DNA from: Phoronis australis
Taxonomy: Eukaryota > Phoronida > Phoronidae
Length of the DNA stretch: 28,912 nucleotides
Reading direction: 5' to 3'
NCBI GenBank assembly: GCA_002633005.1
Contig: NMRA01000008.1
Coordinates: 1,997,456-2,026,367 of the forward strand
Position numbers and translations under genes: made by a program. Each line of letters opens with the position of its first letter. The stretch's first letter is position 1. A model generated the notes under the pieces. It was given only the letters and a program-made list of their open reading frames with translations. It made no database searches and was not told where the DNA came from. This document shows positions 1-20,000 of the stretch, piece after piece.

Positions 1-173
1 CCGCTAGAGGGTAAGTGAACTGAATGAACCTATCCACGTATACTCTCGGTCTTTGTGACTGAGATCAAACATAATTCCCTCCCTGCAAAACCAGGACAAA
101 ACTGACTCCAATCAGGTAATCTATTCCTGACATTTAATGAACTTGTTCAATGGCTGTTAATGTTGTGTTACTG

Positions 174-377
174 CAGGTTCACAAGCTAGGCCTCTAGAAG
201 TACTCACCTGTTAAAGACACCGCTACTCAAGCTTCAATAAAACCCAATCCAGGTGCTCATCCCTGACGGCCTGATTGCCTGCTGAAAGACTGCCAGCAGC
301 CTCTCACTATAAATAAAAGCAACATCCGAGGAACCATAAAACTGGCAAATCACAAGACACCACAGAAAGATCAAGGA
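174..377 (+). repeat. Dispersed repeat, copy A of a direct pair
   Basis: It begins CAGGTTCACAAGCTAGGCCT and runs to the AAGATCAAGGA stretch. It matches 904-1104 over nearly its whole length in the same orientation, with scattered substitutions and small indels. It contains a TATA-like TATAAATAAAAG (308-319), an AATAAAACCCAATC segment and an imperfect hairpin around TGAAAGACTGCCAGCA. It could be a segmental duplicate, a short interspersed repeat or the terminal repeat of a tiny retroelement; I do not recognise the family. Confidence 0.8.
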
Positions 378-903
378 AGAATGATGTTAATGATGTTAAC
401 GATTACAACATTCGTAATTCCCCTCCCTAAAAAAGTGTGGGGCCCTACTTGGAACAACGTCATTCGTCAAATACGAAAATCATCCCAAAAATTTAACCAT
501 ATCTTCCCTTACCCAAAACAAAGCCACTGCTAAGTAGACCAAGAGTGTTAAAATGACAAGGACAGTTCCCCTGGAAGAAGAGAGGGCACTAGTCGGATAT
601 AATGGACCCTAACTTATTCAAAATAAATCCACTAAATGTAGGTCTAAATGAATGATTTTGGTATCGTTGCATTCCTCAGACATCTGGCTATCCATACAAA
701 TCCTTTTCACGACCCTCAATTACTCTAGTCTATAACTGCGCTATTTCGAACTCGGTTCACTTTAGCCACGCGCATCGTGAAATCGGCAGCCATTTCAGGG
801 AACTTGCTGTATCAAGCGCCATCTATCGGTGATTTGCTACAACACGCACTGTTCCTTTTTCATCAGTCAACGTCATTGGTCGACTATGCCAATTGTATCA
901 TTA

Positions 904-1104
904 CAGGTTCACAAGCTAGGCCTCTAGAATTACTCAACAGTTAAAACACAGCTACTCAAGCTTCAATAAAACCCAATCAAGGTGCTTGTCCCTGATGGCC
1001 TGATTGCTGGCTGAAAGACTGCCAGCAGCCACCCACCAGCAGTATAAATAAAAGAAACATCCATAAAACTGACAAGTCACAATACACCACAGAAAGATCA
1101 AGGA
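904..1104 (+). repeat. Dispersed repeat, copy B of a direct pair
   Basis: Second copy of the 174-377 repeat, starting 730 bp downstream in the same orientation. The TATA-like motif is kept (TATAAATAAAAG, 1043-1054). The hairpin is perfect here: TGCTGGC and GCCAGCA flank TGAAAGACT. Sequence beyond both ends of the two copies differs, which gives approximate borders. Confidence 0.8.
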
Positions 1105-1500
1105 TGTTGACGTTTACTACAATGTCGAAAAATTGGCCCGATTGAAAATATATTCTACACTCGTAATTGCGGGTTTGGGCTCGTTAGAAATGATGACCGA
1201 TAGAAAATGTCAGACGTCTGTTCCACATCTGTGCAAGTGAGGCCCCAATTTCCTACTCATGTTTTTACTTTTTCCACTCGTGTCTTTGACCGCTTCACTC
1301 ACAATTCAGAGTATACCGGAGCACTGGGTACAGTGTTGTTTGCGTCTTCTGAGTTGTTGAAGTTGACACTTGGCAGAACTTAAGTCTTCTTCAGCATCCC
1401 ATACTGCACAACAAATTTATTCCTCAAAAGAACTATTTACAGCGTATTATTTTTAATGACTTATAATTATTCAACTGACATCATCTATGAGTCGCAGAAT

Positions 1501-1615
1501 TGGGGGCCCTGCCTGAAGACCATGGAAAGCGGGCACCCCTATCCTATTTCAATGTAAGTGGCCCGCTTTTTGGCTGCCTTCAGGTGGGGCTCACCTTTAT
1601 TAATATTGGCGGCCC
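1501..1615. repeat. Palindromic dispersed repeat, copy 1
   Basis: GCCTGAAG and AAAGCGGGC in the left half pair with GCCCGCTTT and CTTCAGG in the right half, so the segment can fold back. It continues into CCTTTATTAATATTGG (1594-1609), identical to 12383-12398. The short reading frame across it is not convincing as protein. Probably a small non-autonomous element or satellite fragment. Confidence 0.6.
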
Positions 1616-2154
1616 AACTTTTGCAACTCAAAAATGGATTTCTTGCCTATGTTGCTGTTATTCAGTGGCAGTAGCTGGTTCCCAAATCACTTTTAAATAA
1701 AGGGCCCACCTGTCTGACTATAACCTAATTTTTCTTATGATTGATTGTATTGCTTTAGGGCTGTTCCAGCAAAATCTGTATGGGAGGGGGGGGAAGGCAC
1801 TTTTATTTCGTACCCACCGCCCATATTTTTCATTTATTTCTCCAACCCATGACCCATAATTTTTTAATTATTTTTAACAGGTTAAAATATAAAATCCAAC
1901 ACTTCCAAACAAATTGCCTCCAGGAGGACCTGTTGAGAACTTAAATGATTGACAGACAAGAACTAGTTGTCTTGTCCAATATTGTCAAAAACTAAAGTAG
2001 CCTGTGAGCAATACTTTTGGCAGCCACCAGGTGTCTCTGTTCACCATGTGTCTAAAATTTCAATGAACATTTTTTCAATTATAAGGATCTATGAATCTCA
2101 AACTGTCTCCACGAACTCTTTTATACTTCTATGTCAAGTGAATATTGGAACTTG

Positions 2155-2284
2155 NNNNNNNNNNNNNNNNNNNNNNNNNNNNNNNNNNNNNNNNNNNNNN
2201 NNNNNNNNNNNNNNNNNNNNNNNNNNNNNNNNNNNNNNNNNNNNNNNNNNNNNNNNNNNNNNNNNNNNNNNNNNNNNNNNNNNN
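2155..2284. other. Assembly gap (130 N)
   Basis: Unknown bases lie directly against a 23-bp tandem repeat, which suggests that the repeat array could not be assembled. The true length may differ from 130. One or more ETF1 5' exons could be hidden here. A single N also occurs at 7221. Confidence 0.95.
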
Positions 2285-2460
2285 AGGTTTAATTTCATAC
2301 AGAGGTGAGGTTTAATTTCATACAGAGGTGAGGTTTAATTTCATACAGAGGTGAGGTTTAATTTCATACAGAGGTGAGGTTTAATTTCATACAGAGGTGA
2401 GGTTTAATTTCATACAGAGGTGAGGTTTAATTTCATACAGAGGTAAGGTTTAATTTCATA
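2285..2460 (+). repeat. 23-bp minisatellite, about 7.6 copies
   Basis: The unit starts AGGTTTAATTTCATACAG and repeats every 23 bp from 2285. Six copies are identical, the seventh ends in A instead of G, and the last is cut after 15 bp at 2460. The left side runs into the N gap, so the array is probably longer than shown. Near-identity indicates recent expansion. Confidence 0.97.
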
Positions 2461-3472
2461 TGGGCGGAGTGGCGTCAAGGCATTTCTTGATGCATTTGAT
2501 CCTGTCTTGAAATCTTGGTCAAACGGACCGAGGGTGGAAACTGGCAACATTGGCTAAAACGTGCATTGAACGCGACGTCGTCCTTGGGTGGTCTTACTCG
2601 GACTGTAACTATAAAATATATCCATTGTGTATTTGGTCCCCACTCAGTTTTACTCTGTTGTGTCTATTTTTTGAGAAAGTGTTGACAGGGTCCTAAGCAA
2701 TTTAAAGCAAATTTGTATTTTTGATTTTCATGTTTGGGGGCAAAAGTTCATCGAAGGGACTCATAAATATCCTGGTCAATGAATTGTAAGTTGAATCAAG
2801 TCGAGGCCTTCTGTGTCTGACTTGTGTTTACGGAATCCAGACATTGGAGTTAAAGGTCCAGTTCCAAGTCTTTGTTGGTTGCGCCGAAGGTGTGAATCAG
2901 GCATCTGTCACCATATAAATGTCATTGTTCTCCAAAGTCTGCATAGAACCATGTTTTGTGTGGACAGATGAGAAACTAACCTTGCATGGTTTGCACTGGG
3001 CTTAAAACGATTAGTATTGGGAATGCAACTGCTTTTGATGTCATGTAAAAAAACAGATCCCTCGTAGTTTCGAAGATACATTTTTCTGTTCCGTTGGCAT
3101 GCATTTGCTATCCACAAAACTATAGCGTATGATGTAGACAATTCAACAATAGGCTCACATGTTGGTTCTGTATTCACTTCCATTGAGCAAACGCAGTGTC
3201 TGTCTAGCTATTGAACACAGTCTGTCAGTCATTTTTGCTTGCTGACTAGAAGTTAATGCAGAATCGAGATGCTGGTCCCTTGTTGGGCCATTTACGTCAC
3301 TTTCTTTCCATGGACAGTTCAGGGGAATGCTAGTGAACATGGGGAAAATGTCTCCAAGGTAACCAGGTATCTGTAACATAAACGGTTCCTGTTCACTTTA
3401 AACTATAATTTGTGGCAGCATGAACTATATTGTATTGACTTTTGCTTCTATAAAACTGAGTTTGTCTTTCAG

Positions 3473-10619
<7,147 letters not shown>

Positions 10620-10732
10620 GGTGGAAAATCTGCACAACTTACTTACAAGTTGAAGAATGGGTCAAGTTCCGTACAAATCTCCACGAATACATTTAAGACC
10701 AAATCAAGATCTTGCTTTGGTGGCAATCTTAA

Positions 10733-10738
10733 AATAAA
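10733..10738 (+). terminator. ETF1: Proximal ETF1 poly(A) signal candidate
   Basis: AATAAA lies 114 nt after the ETF1 stop codon. It would give a very short 3' UTR. Further hexamers follow at 11641 and 12004, so this may be one of several alternative sites. Confidence 0.4.
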
Positions 10739-12003
10739 TTACCTGATTATTAGTAGAAATGATCTCTAGCATCGAGAGTAGCTTTTCTCAATATTGTAAT
10801 TGGAGACTGCACGTCATATACAGTTCGGTTTTTCTTTTAACTGTACAGGTTTGACTTTCATGTACTGTTGTTACCACCGGTCACATTTATGCAGGACTAA
10901 TTCAGGATCAAGTCGTCAACTAAACCATTGTACTACGTTAAGCAAACACATTTCCAGCAAATATTTGGGCCGCTGTTGACTTTGTCTAAATCATTCTCTG
11001 TGTAATGTTGTTCTAGGAGGCGCTGTGTCTTGCTAAAACAAATGTAATTGGAAAAAAATATTTTGTTCTCCGTCATGGTGGCTAATTCAGTTAACTGCAA
11101 AAATTAGTTGCAATTATTAACATGGCAGGGAAATTCTAGTTTAACAAAATGGCCGCTGTACCAATTCTCCTCTCAATTCCCCTTCATTTTGGTCATGAGG
11201 TAAGACTATTTTGACGATGAATTCGGCTTCCACACAGCCATCATGACGGGCAGTTTGGGTCATTTTGTCTGAATCTTTGCGTGCACTGTGTTTACTTCTC
11301 CGTTTGTGGTTGGTATTCCACTTAAAGTAAGAAGTATTCAATTGTTACTGAAAAGTTATGCAAAGCTCTCCGTTGGTAGTTGAGGGTATTTCGTTTGTGT
11401 TTTGATGCCAATTACACTGTTATGAAAGTTCTGATTGAAATGTTCTTGTCCTATAATTTGTATAGGTGCTTCTGCGTGGCTCATAGTGAGTCTTGTTGGC
11501 TTGTGATACCTATGTTCTCACCAGGATTAAGCTGAACGACGGCACGCTGCCAATCGTAATGTTAAGCTTAGTCCCAAAAGGAAGACCACCATGATCTAAG
11601 TTTTTGAATTTTTTTGTGATCTGTTAGATCATAGTTAAACAATAAAATGGTAAGAATCAGACTGCAGACGTCTCTAGACTTACGAATGTGTCAGTAGTGA
11701 TTAAGACATTTCACTGGTCGAAACTATTTAAAAATATTGTATTGTCACAAGTGATATGACAATCGATGAAATATTGAGCATGGTGGCTTAAAATTTGAGC
11801 ATGGTGGTCAAATCTGAGCCTGGTGGTGCATCATGCTGAAGTTACCTGGTGAGAATGCTGTTTTCATGGTCATCATATCTGAAGTTTAAGTATGCATATT
11901 CAGTAGAAATACATTACTATAAATTGATCTTAATAAGTGTGCATATAATGCCTAGATATATCTGGGCTAAAAGGGAACGGTCTTGTGTACAGTGTACCTC
12001 CGA

Positions 12004-12009
12004 AATAAA
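12004..12009 (+). terminator. ETF1: Distal ETF1 poly(A) signal candidate
   Basis: AATAAA is followed about 45-55 nt later by a GT-rich tract (TATGTGTGTGTGGT, from 12053), the usual downstream element of cleavage sites. It would give a 3' UTR near 1.4 kb. Confidence 0.4.
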
Positions 12010-12336
12010 CTTGTGAACTGATAGTCTTTGTGTTCAACACTTCTCTCTTGGATATGTGTGTGTGGTATTTTCAGTCCTTAAGGGTATTAACATACAATCC
12101 TTGCATCCAAATTTCTGATTTCCATCGATATACAACAAGGAAACGAATCGGTAAACCAGTTCAGTGTTGGTATTTTACCATGTGCCCTACTCTCTCATAG
12201 ATGCTTGTAACTGCAAGTGTGTCTTCATAGTCCTTTGTTATCTTAAAAATTACAGTAAGTCATGTCCTATAGTTAAGTTTAAATTTTTAAAATTGTGAAG
12301 AAATGTGATAATTATCTTTTTCTGGATACTCAAGTG

Positions 12337-12480
12337 TTCCAATGTAGAAAGAATCCCCCGAAGCCAACCCAAGAGTGGGACGCCTTTATTAATATTGGGA
12401 TCCTGCCCGAAAGCAACCACAGTGGGGCCTGTGTTAATATACAGTACCCTCTCCACAGTCGCTTTCAGCCTGGGGCCCCA
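12337..12480. repeat. Palindromic dispersed repeat, copy 2
   Basis: TTCCAATGTA at 12337 and CCTTTATTAATATTGG at 12383-12398 are placed as in copy 1 (1547 and 1594), and the two segments align almost without gaps. A degenerate second unit follows (GCCCGAAAGCAACC...GTTAATATACAG), then an inverted piece (CGCTTTCAGCCTGGGGCCCC). The overlapping reading frames here are repeat-derived. Confidence 0.55.
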
Positions 12481-14093
12481 CTTATCTTGGCCATGTCATT
12501 TAAAATGATAAGTTGTTTGATCTGTTTGAGGGAGTTTGGCGATGAATGTTAATATTTTGGTACAAATCTACAAAACCAAGTGAGAGGTCGCCGAATTGGT
12601 TCTTCTGTTACAGAAACCTAACATAGGCATCTCTGGCAAAATTGCTTGGTTTTATGATTTAAATCCTTTTGAAAACGGAATAGTTTAGTTACATTAGGCC
12701 ACCTTTATTGTTTCTTGGTTTTCTTACTCTGGCGTAAGATTTTTTGCACATTTTTAGGTTGTGTTCTGACTTCTGCTCAAAAAGTTGCACTGTTAATTTT
12801 TTTTTCTTGAATGTCCTATTTTGATATCCCTCATGAAATGAGAAAAAAATTACGGGATCACCGACTTGCGAGCTATTTTAGCTGAAACAGCATCACAAAT
12901 GCAAAATTTCACCAGACGTGAAATTTGATGTGCACTATCATTTAACACCCTAACAACAAAATCTCAAAATTTCTCAATCTATTATTTGAAGTGAAAAATA
13001 ACATTCAGTGTTTTATAAATTACCGGTAGTTCGTGTTGTAAAATGGCCGTTACTTTATGGATTCGTGGCAAACTGGACTGAACTTCTTTTAAAATTTTTT
13101 TTACAGTAAAGGCTAAAAATCGCATTCTCAAAGTGCTTCAAATCAATTTCATATCAAAAACAACCCCACCAGTCGATCAGCTGTCAAATTAGAACACCCG
13201 TGAACATCTGACGATATGTTAACAAGTTGATCTTGACCACCAATCACAGCATTAATCCTCCACCGTGTTTAGTGTGAAAAGTTGTCTGAAGTTGCTGTTC
13301 ATTTTGCCCGTGGTTTGTGGTATAATAAAGAATAAATGAGGCGTTTCGTTTGTGTTGTTTATGACAAGTCAGTGTTTGATCACTTTGAGGCTCTTCACTT
13401 TCCCGCGGGACATCAGAGAAGCGCCGATACGGCACACGTTCGTACAAGAAATTCTTGTGTTGATGGATGGGTACGTTCATACATCACACTCATGTCTGTG
13501 GAGCTAAAAAACGTTCAAATAAAGTTCAAGTAAATATGATCTTCTATTTTCCTGTTTTTAGGATACTGAATTCAAGGTTGTGATATGCAGTGATATAAAG
13601 GAAGGGTTAATGATGCTGACGACATAGTCACTTGTCAAAACTAGGTAAATGGTGGTTTTAAGCACTTCAATGGTTTGGGCACTTCCAGTACCTATTCAGC
13701 CCCCATATCAACATTGATGTTCCATTCTGTGCGATACAACACAAGCCCAGTTCTCAAGTTTCTCAATTTTAGCGCCCAAGTATAAACCCAAACCTATATG
13801 TACGGTTTTGGGGAGAATACGGTAATTTTCTTAAGAAATTAAAACTCCATGATGACACCTTTCTTAATTGAATTAATTTTTATCACAGTCATAAGAATAA
13901 CAATTTAAATGGACACATTCTGCTTGACAGTATAAACCCATGATTTCATACATCAAAAGCATTATTGTCACAACACCAATGTAGCAACGCCAATCTCCAT
14001 GAATGCCTAATGCTTCTGATAAATGACCACCACTTGTGGACTGCAATTGTCACAATTTCAAAGACGCAAGGCATGGCTGGTCTTTTAAGTTGC

Positions 14094-17000
14094 CTAAGAC
14101 TCCTGGTAAATAACACCAAGCCGGCTAGTATCCCTCTGAAGAAAGCGGGCTGCATTTTTACTCATACTGCCACCATATGTCTGCATCTTGGCCGTCTTTT
14201 GACTCGTTTTCTCAAGTTCTGCCCACCGACGCGCCTCCGAGGCTTTCTGAAAAAAACGGACAAAATCTATCTGTTACTAAACATTAACACAAGTAAAGAA
14301 TCATAGAAACTCCTTTTTCTCATAATGGGGCAGATGAGTGTACAAGTTACAAAAATATTGAGTAAAAATAACTGTTGGAACCAAAGAAACCGTACCTTGA
14401 GTAAAAAGTTACAATGCCAATCTAAAAAAAACTAATGTCCAGACTTGGCACAAAAGTACAAATAACTAACCTTTTCGTTTACTAAAGCACTGAGTTGTGC
14501 TTTTGATTTCTTGCTTGGTAAAATTTTTGCTTTTTCTTGCTCCTCTTTTCTTTGTTGGCGTTTTTCCTCGATTCTCCGTTGGAGTTCTTGCAATTTCTCA
14601 TCTTTATCAAGTATTTCAGGTTTATTATTTAAACGAGTCTTCTTTTTCACCTCCATTCTGAAAGTAGAAACCACGTTGCCGGTGATGGTGTTGCATCAGG
14701 TATTTTAACTTTAGGCCATACCTAAATTCATTTTCATCGCAAAACCACACACAAACAGCATGTCTTTATGAACACAACTTCATAACAGGGTGGAGACAAG
14801 ATGTCAAAACTCAGTGAATTTGAGAGGAACTTCAGACATGTTTACATGTTACAACACCTGACAAGCTATGTCAACGCGTTATGTCAGACTTTACCCTCAC
14901 TCCCCGCAGCATGTTTGGTCTTAACACTCCTGAAAATTCTTTTACCTGATAACAAAGAATAGTCTTAGTGTGTAGTCCATGAGAAAATATTCCTACAACA
15001 TTCAGTACACAGCGTAACTATGGAGACCACTATAGTGCTCCTATACGGTTCAAAAAGAACCCTAAACTCGTTTCAAAAATGTATGGTCAGACCAACATGA
15101 CAGTCAATCTGAAATTTAATTAGAAAAAATAAAGAATCGGAATGCATCACCTGGTGCCATTTAGAAAGGCATGTTGCTATGCTTGGGGAAAGTTTATGGC
15201 AAATATCACCCGCAGCACACTAAATCCAATTAGTACCCCCCTCATTACTGATGCAAGGATACATTACAGGCACTTGGCTGGTATTTTTGCAAAGCTACAC
15301 ACACAAAGAATACAGGCTAAATAGTCAGAAGCAACTTCAACAATCGCACACACAGAAAAACACATCATCTCACCTCTCAGCTGCTGCCTTAGTCTGCTCG
15401 GCCCTGTGTTTAGATATCTGAGTCAGAGTGTCCATCAACAATTGGTCCTTGTTGGTCTTACTCTCCAATATCTGGTCACGCCTGTCTTCCTCTTCGTCCT
15501 TAGCAGCTGTTTTGAGCAAGGCTAGCCGCTCACGCAGCTGCATAGAGAGAACAAATTCAAACTTTAGTGATTCCACTGATAAAGAACGGTCACATTTAAC
15601 CACCACAAGCATTTCAAGTGAAAAGTCGCGTATATCAAGATGATTACATTTCCCTCTATAGGAAATGGACAATTTTAACGTAACCAGAAAATGTTAACAC
15701 CAAGGGACATGGGCATAATTATATGGGATTCATTTGAGCAAAAAAATAATTTTTGGAAAACAAAATTGACTGCACTTGATTCTTTCTTCCGGTTGAGCTG
15801 GGTTAACCAGTTCTCGATCAAAACCTTCGGCATAAAAACTAATCACTTGCCGATTGACCCAGCTGGAGCGGCGCAATGAATGTAGAGCAGCCATTATTTC
15901 AAATAGAGAAGCATGTGTATAAATGCTTGCATATATGATAGTAGGCCGACGCAGTCTCAATGTGTGCAAAATGTTTGACTTCACTTCAAAAATCTCAGAT
16001 AGAACACTGGTAATGGGTCTCAAAACTTAATGCAAGGACTGTCATTCAGCTAGTTCTTTACAAGTCCATTAAAAGTGACTGCAGATCTATTCCCGTAATT
16101 GACAAAAATACAGTGAAACCATATAGTAAGTATCGTTCCAAGTTGTTAAACAGCAGGCCCACTTGTACACAGAATGGTTAAACACAGGGCAGTGTTGTTC
16201 CTTTACAACTGTCAACAAATATACAAGGTTGGGAGAGTGTCCATTAAAATTGTTAAAGCTACATTTCGCTCCCTTCAGCAGGCTAAAAAATGAAAATCGC
16301 GCCTCATGACACATAAAATCAGTCTCATAATATTCTTTATTGTGAAAGGATTTTAATATATTTTCTGTCAACAACTCAAGTCAATTTACAATAATATATT
16401 TCAAGGTAAGTTAAAAACGCACTAAACTCTGATGTGTTTTTTGAGTTGCTGATGGTTTCGATAATCTTGTTGCTAATGGTTACAGAATGTTGTCACTGTT
16501 AGCACTATTATGAGACTGGTTACATGGAAGTAAATGACCTAATTCGATTTTCATCTTTTAGATGGCTAAACAAGATGAAATGCATCATTAACAAATAACA
16601 CTGCATTGTGTTAAACAAGTTCTAAACATTGTTCCTGAACAACAAACCTCAGCGATAGACATTTCTCCTAAATAGCCAAAGCCTGGTGTTGAGGTAAGGT
16701 CGACCATCTTGAACCTGACAACAGGCACAGCCTCCATGGCTCTGATCTGTGTGATCAAGTCTATCTTACGCCTCATCTCTTCCTCCGCCTCCTCTAGTGC
16801 TTGCTGCATCAGTTCTTGGCTCTCCTTATTCACTTCTTGAACTGGAAACAGTCACAAAGTGCACATACAGATTATCAGTTTGTACAATCTAATAAATATC
16901 CAATCGCTTCGACTAATTCCAGGGCAATAGTCGCTTACCGGGGTCCTGCATTCCGAGAACCAGTTTTGTCCAGCGAATAATGGGCATCAAACTGGTTCTC

Positions 17001-20000
17001 AAAATGTGGGATTCCTGTAAGAGACTATTGCCAATTTTGGTGCTAAGAATCATTCATGAAAAACATGAGCCCTACACCTCTAAACTTCACAGACCAGACT
17101 CAAAACTGACCAATTAAGTGGCATGATTGAACTTTGTAATTGGTTGATTTTTGATTTGGATAGCAAGTAAAATTTGGTAGTCTTGAGCCTTAGTCATGGT
17201 GAAAATTTACCAGTGCTCAGTCAATGCGCATCAGCCCTGCAGGTCAGGCTCTGCAAGTCAGGCCCTACCGGTTAGGCCCTACCAGTCAGGCTCTACAGAT
17301 CGGGCTCTAAAGGTTAGCTTGTCAAGCGTGTAATTTTATGCGCTATGCATGGTTTCAGCAAATGACGCACAGTAAGTTCTTTGCAGACACTTCTCATTTG
17401 AGTACGGAACAAGTCAAGACTAATTTTGCTGCAGTAAGTGCCGGACTAAATCAAAAGTTCGCTTCTTCGATAAAACGCAAGTTTATAGTCGTTACATCTT
17501 ACTCCAAATTACGTCATCAAGACCGCCTATCACCACTGTGACCTTTTAACTCAAACAGTGAGCTCAAAGATATTTTGTGCTGCCAGTCATTGCAAAAAAT
17601 CACATTATCCAGACTCAACCTCAGATCAACAAAACCACCATGTTTGTCAGACACAAACCTATTTTAGCCTTGTACTCCTGCAGTTTTTTCTTCGATTCTT
17701 TGGCATTTTCGTGACCTTCAATCACTGCTTCCACTAGTTGCCTGAAATTGAAAAAGAGGATGACAAGAATGTTACTCGCAGTTGTCAGAAAACAAAAATA
17801 AATCAAAATGACTTCCAAAAGCATACTATATGTAACAGTAAGCTGAAATGAGCAGTTTTGCATCAAGAGTGACCTTCAGAACTAATTAAGATTTGTAGCC
17901 ACACTCATAAAACAGAGCCTATCCATGATTGTAGTTGGTCACAATACAAACTTCGTGTTACAAAAAGAGAGAGATTTCTACTTTGTTTACAAGTCAATCT
18001 TTAACAATAAGAATGATTAATCTTTCGTTCTGAGCAAAATTCATCAGAACCACAGTTCAAACAGAGACACCTCTTACAATTGCAAAAATCACTAAAGTAA
18101 AAAATAGTTGCAGTTCACGAGCACAAATTGAAGCATTGATTTTACGAACACCTCAAGGCTTAGATAAATAAGAGAAAGCAAACTAGGATTTTTCCAATTC
18201 TCATAGCATAACTGCACAAATCTACTTAAAAGAGATGAAATACATGCACTTTAATGGGAAAATGGGATTCGGATAATTGCTACCATTTTTGTAGATTCCG
18301 TCCCTTCTCAAACTAAGTGCTAAATATTACCTCATTTCTTTCTCTTCTTCTAACCGCTGTTTCAAGTATTCCTGCATCATTTCCTTGGCTTCCTCTTTCA
18401 TTTCCTTCACCTTTTCTTTATTTTCCCTAATTAGATTCTGTCGAGCCAAGATGGCCTCTTCATGACTCAACTGTCCCTCTAGTCGACGGCGTTCTATGGC
18501 AGCTAACTTCGCTTCTAGATCCTGAGACTTCATGCGATTCTGCCACTCCAAGAAATCTGACGCGTCCTTGGCACCGGCTTCAAGGTTTTCTAGTCTGTAA
18601 GTTGAATAGGCAGGTGATAATTTAGCATTGAGGAAAATACGACAATCCGGAAATTACACACACTTGTAGCAAAATCTCAATGCAGAAATTATACTGTTTA
18701 GATTGCAGGATATCAAATGATAGCTTATTAAAGGACACGATACTGCCACAGTTGAAATAGCTGAAAATGTTTATGCATAACAATCCCAATGAACAAGCTA
18801 TCTCCTCGCAAAAAGAATGTTTGAGACAATTCACTTTTCAAAATATATGGAACTCTAATTACTTTTTCAGCTGCTCTTCTTCTTTCCTTTGAAACAGTCG
18901 TCCTTCACGCAAGATGGCCGCCGTGTTCAGCTTGATTGGAACATTCTGAGTCTGCAATATCAATGGAGATTTAATATTGCGTCACTTTTTGTCGTCAATC
19001 CTAAAGCTTTAAACCTGCCAGTTCACTAAAAAGATGATGTGTCATTAAAACGTAATTTTGTGTGGACGACTGGCTTTATATTGTTGAGCAGTAAGACCAA
19101 CACAGCATCAATTACATCCAACCAAAATCACAAAAATTCAAATTGGAATAAATAAGGTAAGCAGCGAAGAATATTCTAATTGAAGCTACCAATGAACACT
19201 AATTCCGTGCATGTTTCGATTATATGTCATTAGGAATGCTACCTCGCCTTCTCAAAGAATTAAAACAAATGGTTTCACTACAAAACACGGCCATTGTATT
19301 CAAAGATGGTGCTGCACGGGGGTCTTGATATATTGACAGGATTGATTCCCTAAGACAACAACTCAGGAATGTTGACTTGCAATTACAGGTTTCTATTCTG
19401 ATGTATTCTGAGAAGTTGGCCAAAGTTAATAAGAAAAGCACTGATTAGTTGCCGACTTCTAAAATTTTAAACTTAATTTCCACCAGAGGATTTTTACATC
19501 GGTTACTAAAATCAAATTATTTACAAGAGTTTTTAGGGACATGTTTTCATGAAAGAAGCTTTTGGCTCAGTGATAACAACAGATTTGAATAATGAAACAA
19601 GAACAATTTTATGCCATTTAGTATAAGATATAGTTATCATCAGACAAACTCAAAACTATGATATGGAATTTATAGCTTGAATTTTTTACTAAAATGTTGA
19701 TTTTCTTTAATTTTATTTTCCTTATTGAGTTTTAAACTGCACCATCTCAGCTGGTCACATTTGTTAGGAAAACTTTCCATCTGATAATGGTTACTTCCTA
19801 CAAATCCTGAACTTATAAAATTACTCAGGCAGAAAATCAATTAAAATTCGTGAACAAAAATAATCGTGCACTGCGAAACATGTTAATAATAAATAAATAA
19901 CAATTTGTGTGCCTAACTAAGCAGTAATGACAAATTAAATTAAATCTACAAAGTAACAATGAAATGCAACTAAAATATTCCTAACGGGGAAAACTACACT

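Larger units (their letters stand above)
1..3472. other. Upstream flank or intron of ETF1 with no recognised exon
   Basis: I looked here for the missing eRF1 N-terminal domain (about 134 codons) and saw no sequence encoding NIKS, YCGTIV-like or LCDNKFHTE-like segments. The acceptor at 3471-3472 shows that an upstream exon exists. The stretch holds the duplicated repeats, the palindromic repeat, the N gap and the minisatellite listed separately. From 2461 to 3472 I see only short spurious reading frames. Confidence 0.6.
10620..14093. other. ETF1 3' UTR and intergenic region between convergent genes
   Basis: Contains the poly(A) candidates above, three degenerate copies of TGAGCATGGTGG (11775, 11796, 11815), the palindromic repeat copy near 12337-12480 and low-complexity AT-rich sequence. 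On the minus strand a GATAAA-type hexamer (13879-13884) or AATAAA (12704-12709) could end CFAP99. ATG at 11149 opens a 17-codon frame that ends at a good donor (GAG|GTAAGA), discussed as a finding. No other gene recognised. Confidence 0.55.

Noticed and set aside
13965-14306. 113-codon plus-strand frame
   Set aside because: Antisense shadow of the last CFAP99 exon, which has a well-supported frame and stop codon.
18911-18923. YY1-like AAGATGGCCGCC on the plus strand
   Set aside because: It lies inside a CFAP99 coding exon (antisense of NTAAIL); explained by coding sequence.
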